In this document: positions 59,603 to 64,000 of the stretch, piece by piece | Layout of the letters: every line of letters begins with the position of its first letter | How positions within the stretch are numbered: position 1 is the first letter of the stretch | NCBI RefSeq assembly: GCF_002252045.1 | Contig: NZ_NEFF01000004.1 | Location: 178,475 to 242,474 of the forward strand | Direction: 5' to 3' | DNA length: 64,000 bases | DNA from: Ignatzschineria sp. F8392 | GTDB taxonomy: Bacteria; Pseudomonadota; Gammaproteobacteria; Cardiobacteriales; Wohlfahrtiimonadaceae | Position numbers and translations under genes: made by a program | Notes under the pieces: model-generated | The model's database searches: none | Seen by the model: the letters and a program-made list of their open reading frames with translations, nothing else | What the model was told of the DNA's origin: nothing

Positions 59603-62549
59603 GATTGTCTTCTCCTTGAGAGTGATTTAATAATTGTAGTTTGTCATAAGCAATCATGCCTATTGCTTGTTGACTACATATCGCATAATAGATGGCATGT
59701 TCATTGCGCTGCCCTACACCACCGACTTTATCTAAGTCATCAATGTGATAGCTTAAGTAAAGTGGATAATCAGGATCTCGGGCATATCTTTCTAACACTT
59801 GTTCTCTTAACTTGATTTTTTTCGCCGGAATTCCCTTCATAGGATGGCTTGGATCAACAATGCCCTGTTTTTGAGCAATAAATGGTAAAAGATCTCTTAC
59901 AGCGGCCAAAGACTCTGTTAAATTATCGTATTCACTCATATCATCGAGCGGTGGCTCATACGCATAAGCATTCATAAAGATAGGATGCTGATAATCATCA
60001 AGATCTAACAAGGCTAATTGCACAAATCGACTATCGCCACGTAAAGAGTTTTTACTAATTCTTGTTTTCTGATCCTTAGTCTTATTTTTAACAACGACAC
60101 TTGGCTCGGCTACTTTTTTACCTATTAATGTAATACTCTGTTTAATAGCTCTCTCTAAATCTTCTTGCGTCGCCCTAAACCCTAATTCAGAATGATAAAA
60201 GTCTTTATAAATCTGATATAACTCCGTCAATAAAAAAGTACGTTCTCCTATTTTTTCTTGTAGAAAGTCATACCAATGCTTGGTTGTCTGTAAGCTATTT
60301 AGTTGATTGAGAAAATAGGCTGATGTGCCAAGAGATTTACCATTTTTAACTGCTTCAGTAACGGCAATGGTTAAAATATTGGGATTTTTATTCTGCCCAA
60401 AGCGATCTAACCGCCCTAAGCGTTGCAACATATTTTCTGGTGATGTCATCTCTATCAACATCGCATCTGAAGAGATATTTAAAGATGCCTGAACAATAGG
60501 CCCACTTCTTAAAACAGCATATTTATGGGAGCCCTCTTTTTTAAAAGAATTGTAGACTTCATCAAATAATGTTCGTTTATCACTCTTCTTATATTTAGAG
60601 TGAAATAGGATGCTATTCTCTTGCTCTTTCTGATAGATAAAACCTAGCTGAGCTGTTAATGCTGTATTACTAATGACAAAGGTATTATTTTCGTAAGATT
60701 GGAAAAATGGATTGTTATCCAAAGATTTCTCATCATACTCAACAAATTGCAATTGATATTGGCTCGGATTAAAAGATGCCATTTCTACCACATCTTCAGA
60801 ATTAATCCCTAAAATCTCTTTTAAGTAAAAATAGTGAGGCGTAGCCGACACTAGCAGAGTTTTTTTCTGATAGCTTTCATGCATATTTTTGTTTGCAATT
60901 AACTCCGCAAACAGAATATTAAAAATATCCATTGGAATATATTCATGAAACTCATCAAATACCACATGAGCTTGCATAAATGGAATTAAGCTATCAACAC
61001 GGGTATGGCTCACAACTGATCCAAAAATTTGGTCTATCGTTGTGACAATGACATCTCCCGAAAAGTAATCCTCTTCTGGTGTTTCATTGCCCCATTCATT
61101 AGTATACTTAAATTCACCGGTAAAAATTTCAACATCCGCATCAGGGAGATAAGTTTCAATTAATTCTTGAAAGATTCCTTGGCAAACCTGAATTCTTGGA
61201 CACACCCAGATAATTTGAGATGCCTTTTGTAAACGCGCCCACTCTAAAGCTATTCTTGTTTTACCACATCCAGCAGGACCTGCTAATACAGGGATATCAC
61301 GCTTCTGACTCAGTACTTCAGCCATTTTATTTTGAGTTTGCGTTCTTTCACTCAGGGGGAATTTGGTAGAAGCCGATTCTAAATGGGGCATTAATAGAGA
61401 AACATCATCTTCCACCATATCCTCAATCAATGTATCTAAACGCCCCTCAGTAATGAGCGACATTAGATTTTCAGCGGTTTGTTGAGAAATCAATCGATCA
61501 GAACTAATCAGACAAGATCGTAAAAGATTATTATGCGCATTTTTTTGAATATTATTTCTCAGTCGTTCAAAGTCATCTGTCAAAGAATAACTCTTAAATT
61601 CTGCAAAAGTTTTTCCTTTATAGTGATATTCAAATTGCTCAAAAAGATCTGCTAATGCATCTACTGACCAATTTTGTCGAGTAATGAGAGATTCTCTATT
61701 TTGATATTGATCCGCAACTCTCTGTATCTCTTTGAGGAGTTCTTTTGTACCTACAATTAATTTTTGAAAAGCACTGCTATCTAAATTCTTTCGAAGATAT
61801 TCATATGCCTTAAAAACCTCTTCAAAATCATCTGTTTTTCTAAAAGGTTTTGCATGGTGCCAATAGATTGTATGAATCAATGCTTCTTTTTGCCTTAAAT
61901 TTAATCCCTGAAGCTCGGAATCAAAAATCGCTAATAAAATTGCGGAAATTTCATTATGTCTAGGATGCTTTTCAAATGTGAATTTCACATCAATGTGCTG
62001 ACCATCATCTTCAGGATTTTTTTGCTTCCCTTTCCTCACCCAGTCTTGAAAATAGGGGTCAACTTTACCCAAATCATGCAAGCAACCTGCTAAAAAAGCT
62101 ATTTGAGAAAGTTTCTGATACTCCTCATTATTAACCGTTTTTTTGAAGAGTGCTTCAGCAACCCAACCAACAGCAAAAAGGTGCTCTGCAAGAGGTTGCA
62201 ATTGGGTATTAGCATATAATTCATTTTCTTTTGCTTTCATTGTTGTAATATCCATTATTAAGTCTTTCATTGTCCAATTCACCGGCACATATCCCATCTC
62301 ATTAAAGCGGCTACGATTTCCTACAACCCATAAGAGATCACTTCTTGAACGAGAGCGTATCCAGTGACAACTGACAGCTGTATTTTTAGAGGCGGTGCGA
62401 CGCAGAAGTTTCTTGACCATTAGTAAGCCTTCTTCTGTAATAATCGTTTGCCAAACATTATCACCAATGCGATTCGCGTAGGCATCTAATACACGCCGAG
62501 TACGATTTAATGCCTTCTTTTCACATTGACTAATAAAAGTCACCATCAT
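59595..62549 (-). CDS. cas3: Cas2-3 fusion: adaptation subunit and nuclease-helicase
   Basis: 984 residues. The N-terminal Cas2-like domain (about 1-95, [20 protein letters not shown]) is fused to Cas3, the hallmark of type I-F. The HD nuclease has [10 protein letters not shown] near 121 and [13 protein letters not shown] near 155, with later [10 protein letters not shown] and IYWHHAKPF. The SF2 helicase has Walker [10 protein letters not shown] near 423, DEFH near 530, SATPHYF and motif [13 protein letters not shown]. It works with Cas1 in spacer capture and degrades targets marked by Cascade. ATG ATG at 62549 and 62546. The 5' untranslated region contains the crRNA-like element described separately. 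Confidence 0.94.
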   Translation of the reverse strand: MMVTFISQCEKKALNRTRRVLDAYANRIGDNVWQTIITEEGLLMVKKLLRRTASKNTAVSCHWIRSRSRSDLLWVVGNRSRFNEMGYVPVNWTMKDLIMDITTMKAKENELYANTQLQPLAEHLFAVGWVAEALFKKTVNNEEYQKLSQIAFLAGCLHDLGKVDPYFQDWVRKGKQKNPEDDGQHIDVKFTFEKHPRHNEISAILLAIFDSELQGLNLRQKEALIHTIYWHHAKPFRKTDDFEEVFKAYEYLRKNLDSSAFQKLIVGTKELLKEIQRVADQYQNRESLITRQNWSVDALADLFEQFEYHYKGKTFAEFKSYSLTDDFERLRNNIQKNAHNNLLRSCLISSDRLISQQTAENLMSLITEGRLDTLIEDMVEDDVSLLMPHLESASTKFPLSERTQTQNKMAEVLSQKRDIPVLAGPAGCGKTRIALEWARLQKASQIIWVCPRIQVCQGIFQELIETYLPDADVEIFTGEFKYTNEWGNETPEEDYFSGDVIVTTIDQIFGSVVSHTRVDSLIPFMQAHVVFDEFHEYIPMDIFNILFAELIANKNMHESYQKKTLLVSATPHYFYLKEILGINSEDVVEMASFNPSQYQLQFVEYDEKSLDNNPFFQSYENNTFVISNTALTAQLGFIYQKEQENSILFHSKYKKSDKRTLFDEVYNSFKKEGSHKYAVLRSGPIVQASLNISSDAMLIEMTSPENMLQRLGRLDRFGQNKNPNILTIAVTEAVKNGKSLGTSAYFLNQLNSLQTTKHWYDFLQEKIGERTFLLTELYQIYKDFYHSELGFRATQEDLERAIKQSITLIGKKVAEPSVVVKNKTKDQKTRISKNSLRGDSRFVQLALLDLDDYQHPIFMNAYAYEPPLDDMSEYDNLTESLAAVRDLLPFIAQKQGIVDPSHPMKGIPAKKIKLREQVLERYARDPDYPLYLSYHIDDLDKVGGVGQRNEHAIYYAICSQQAIGMIAYDKLQLLNHSQGEDNHE

Positions 62550-62604
62550 CGTTTATAACCCTAAAGCTTAATTACTCACACCTTCTTTTTTCAGTGAATC
62601 TAAG

Positions 62605-62652
62605 CTGCCTATTTGGCAGTAAAATATATAAAGTAAAAAATACTTTTCTAAG
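62605..62652 (-). ncRNA. Solitary crRNA-like element (candidate cas-regulating RNA)
   Basis: Read leftward: CAG then the exact array handle CTTAGAAA (62652-62645), a 20-nt spacer (62644-62625), and a repeat matching the array consensus at 20 of 28 positions that keeps hairpin CTGCC-AAATA-GGCAG (62619-62605). Cas6f would be expected to cut after GGCAG, giving a mini-crRNA of about 48 nt (8+20+20) against 60 nt for array crRNAs. The upstream half repeat has lost the normal hairpin but can form CTGA/TCAG. The spacer is 12 nt (two Cas7 steps) shorter than normal. Structure seen in sequence; expression and role are inferred. Confidence 0.72.
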
Positions 62653-62675
62653 CTGAATGTTAAATCAGTTATTAG

Positions 62676-62704
62676 ACTATATTTCACTCAACATAAAAAA
62701 TCAA
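62676..62704 (-). promoter_or_regulatory. sigma70-type promoter for the crRNA-like RNA and cas2-3 operon
   Basis: On the minus strand TTGATT (62704-62699), a 17-bp spacer and TATAGT (62681-62676). Predicted start about 62669, some 17 nt before the 5' handle of the crRNA-like element. It is the best promoter I see in the cas locus. Confidence 0.7.
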
Positions 62705-62726
62705 CCAGTATATTTTAATTTATAAA
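62705..62726 (+). promoter_or_regulatory. Protospacer-like target site of the crRNA-like element, with CC PAM
   Basis: Plus strand: CC (62705-62706), then AGTATATTTTAATTTATA. The crRNA-like spacer begins AGTATTTTTTACTTTATA. Over these 18 nt only positions 6 and 12 differ, and both are positions where Cascade does not pair. The PAM abuts the -35 box, so a bound complex should block RNA polymerase. Confidence 0.65.
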
Positions 62727-62738
62727 TAAATTCTAAAA

Positions 62739-63701
62739 TTAATGCCCCTTATCCGCCCACGAACGAAGAGCACCCTTTTTAACTTCCTCAAACATAAAAT
62801 CGAGGCACTTATGTTGTGTAAATTTCTGCAATATCTGTTGCCTAAATTCTTGCTCTGTGGCTCGCTCTTTAGCACAGATAAAAGCCCATGGGAGTACTAT
62901 CGAATCCTTAATGAGATCAGCTACATCAAAAACTAATGCGCCTCTTCTTGTCTTTCCGTGCATCACTGCAAAACCATGAGGAATTCCCAATACCCAAAGC
63001 GTACAAGCAGCTAGCCCATACGCAAGATAATTACCATGATTGAGGAAATCATTTGCATCATCATTTCCTTCATGATTACGACTAAAGTCATGCAGACCTG
63101 TCTGTTTTCCTACAATTTTATAGAGTTGCTTTGTTAAGAGCGCTTCTGCAAGAAGGAGATCTCCAACCCTATTTATTTTAGGAATCTTTGATTCAAATAC
63201 GGATAAAGCAGCAGCTAAATCAGGAAGGTCGAACGTTAATCCCTCTTGATATAGATCTCGATCTTTCGCCCATACATGGCGAAGAAAATTGATACGTGAC
63301 TCTTGAAAGGATTTTGCAATCACTAACCTTTTCTGCTCATCAAACCAAAATCCTAACCAACCTTGAAGATATTCCGTTGGTCGATACTCACTCTGTGGTG
63401 TCATCCATTCAATTTCCGTTCCCATAAAGAGAGGGGTGCCACCGCCACCACAAAAGCCGATTAAGACACCTGCTGACGCAAGCATTCTAACTGCGGCTTG
63501 CGTAATCGATGTACCCGTTCCAAGTAAAATTACGGTCGTATTGGCAATCGGAATATTGTAGTAATGATTCTCCCGCTTCGCCTCTGTAAGATAGAGAACA
63601 CGTCCATCTTTCTGCATCACTCGACAATATTCCAAATAATAGATATTCGCACGCTTCGAATGAAGAATCGCTTTCAAATCAGAACCATGTAGATAATCCA
63701 T
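62739..63701 (-). CDS. cas1: CRISPR integrase Cas1 (type I-F)
   Basis: 320 residues. The metal-dependent integrase that inserts new spacers at the leader end together with Cas2-3. The I-F form is recognisable from MDYLHGSDLKAILHSKRANIYYLEY, TTVILLGTGTSITQAAVRML and GVLIGFCGGGGTPLF. The catalytic residues are in place: Glu in LLLAEALLTKQLY (about 190), His in PHGFAVMHGKTR and Asp in ALVFDVADLIKD. AGAGG precedes the ATG. Separated from cas2-3 by a 189-bp regulatory gap rather than the usual tight junction. Confidence 0.95.
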   Translation of the reverse strand: MDYLHGSDLKAILHSKRANIYYLEYCRVMQKDGRVLYLTEAKRENHYYNIPIANTTVILLGTGTSITQAAVRMLASAGVLIGFCGGGGTPLFMGTEIEWMTPQSEYRPTEYLQGWLGFWFDEQKRLVIAKSFQESRINFLRHVWAKDRDLYQEGLTFDLPDLAAALSVFESKIPKINRVGDLLLAEALLTKQLYKIVGKQTGLHDFSRNHEGNDDANDFLNHGNYLAYGLAACTLWVLGIPHGFAVMHGKTRRGALVFDVADLIKDSIVLPWAFICAKERATEQEFRQQILQKFTQHKCLDFMFEEVKKGALRSWADKGH

Positions 63702-63924
63702 AATTAACCTCTACCTAATCGCTTCATTTTTAAGGAGGTATAACAAGATGCATTGTAAGATGCATTACTAGATACAATAAAATAATGCTGGATACCCTCT
63801 ATTCTCACAATAACAAAAAATAGATATATTGTATTAACAAATATCATTATTAAAATAATAAATCCTATAAAAGGGCGGAATCTAATTCCTAGCGCAACAC
63901 TGACTTAAGGAGTAAAATGTTGCC
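63702..63924. other. Upstream region of cas1 and left flank of an IS30-like element
   Basis: AT-rich, no clear promoter consensus for cas1. A direct repeat of AATGCATCTT (minus strand, twice near 63748-63770) and a plus-strand mini-frame with a perfect Shine-Dalgarno sequence (AAGGAGGT at 63732-63739, ATG 63748, seven codons MHCKMHY, stop 63769-63771) are present. The segment CTAGCGCAACACTGACTTAA near 63888 may belong to an IS end. Confidence 0.45.
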
Positions 63925-64000
63925 ATGAATTATTCAAGATTATCACTTAATGAACGCATCAACATTGAAGTTGGGATAAAACTCAATAAAAGTGTTCGAA
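63925..64000 (+). mobile_element. 5' end of a probable IS30-family transposase gene, cut by window edge
   Basis: An open frame starting MNYSRLSLNERINIEVGIKL runs to the window end. The pattern Y-x-x-L-x-x-x-E-R-x-x-I-E is the N-terminal helix-turn-helix start typical of IS30-family transposases. AAGGAG lies upstream (63907-63912). Only 25 codons are visible, so the assignment is moderate, and I cannot check the rest of the element. Confidence 0.6.

Larger units (their letters stand above)
62550..62738 (-). promoter_or_regulatory. cas1/cas2-3 gap: promoter and leader of the effector operon
   Basis: 189 bp in an otherwise tightly packed locus. From right to left: a protospacer-like site (62705-62726), a sigma70 promoter (62676-62704), a half repeat with handle (62645-62672), a 20-nt spacer (62625-62644) and a degenerate full repeat (62597-62624), then about 47 nt to the cas2-3 start. 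This implies that cas1 and cas2-3-cas7fv-cas5fv-cas6f can be transcribed separately. Confidence 0.75.

Noticed and set aside
63702..63850. A second target of the crRNA-like spacer upstream of cas1
   Set aside because: A minus-strand CCAGCATTATTTTATT segment has a CC and partial similarity, but mismatches at seed positions 3 and 7 make it unconvincing beside the 16/18 match at 62707.

Overview
The window is AT-rich chromosomal DNA from a gammaproteobacterium. The housekeeping genes look gammaproteobacterial (fumC, putAP, serS, tyrS, rsgA, rnd, tig, rpsU, mtnN), but chromosome condensation uses a true SMC protein rather than MukB. Low GC, SMC and the general gene style would fit the Cardiobacteriales (Ignatzschineria/Wohlfahrtiimonas type); that placement is inference only.

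Layout. 1-8.3 kb: a truncated PmtA-like methyltransferase, then fumC and the proline utilisation pair putA-putP. 8.3-10.2 kb: clusters of a dispersed palindromic repeat flanking a yefM-yoeB toxin-antitoxin module. 10.2-22.6 kb: an Fsr-type exporter, a membrane pentapeptide-repeat protein overlapping a vitamin B6-type kinase, a convergent smc/rRNA-methyltransferase pair, a cystine-type symporter and two poorly characterised proteins. 22.9-35 kb: serS, two ferredoxins, an L,D-transpeptidase, tyrS, rsgA, a flavin reductase-like protein, the thiamine salvage operon thiM-thiE-thiD, rnd, a papain-fold amidase and a DUF4878 lipoprotein. 35.6-46.6 kb: tRNA-Leu(UAG), tig, rpsU, small membrane proteins and lipoproteins, a second repeat cluster, an amino-acid permease, mtnN, a methyltransferase and a Sad-type aldehyde dehydrogenase.

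46.6-63.9 kb: a complete minimal type I-F2 (I-Fv) CRISPR-Cas system. A very long array (170 repeats, 169 spacers, 10.2 kb) is followed, on the opposite strand and with its leader next to cas6f, by cas6f, cas5fv, cas7fv, cas2-3 and cas1. There is no cas8f. Repeats decay at the end far from the cas genes, so new spacers enter next to cas6f and the array is transcribed leftward with the cas genes. Two pairs of overlapping spacers show the protospacer motif directly: a GG follows the plus-strand spacer, i.e. CC precedes the crRNA-sense protospacer, as expected for type I-F.

The most striking element lies in the 189-bp gap between cas1 and cas2-3. It holds a solitary crRNA-like unit: an intact 8-nt handle, a short 20-nt spacer and a degenerate repeat that keeps its hairpin, all downstream of a good sigma70-like promoter. 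Its spacer matches DNA directly upstream of the -35 box of that same promoter, next to a CC PAM, with the first two mismatches at positions 6 and 12, where Cascade flips bases out. I infer a built-in autorepressor (CreR-like) of the I-F2 effector operon. The window ends in what looks like the start of an IS30-family transposase.
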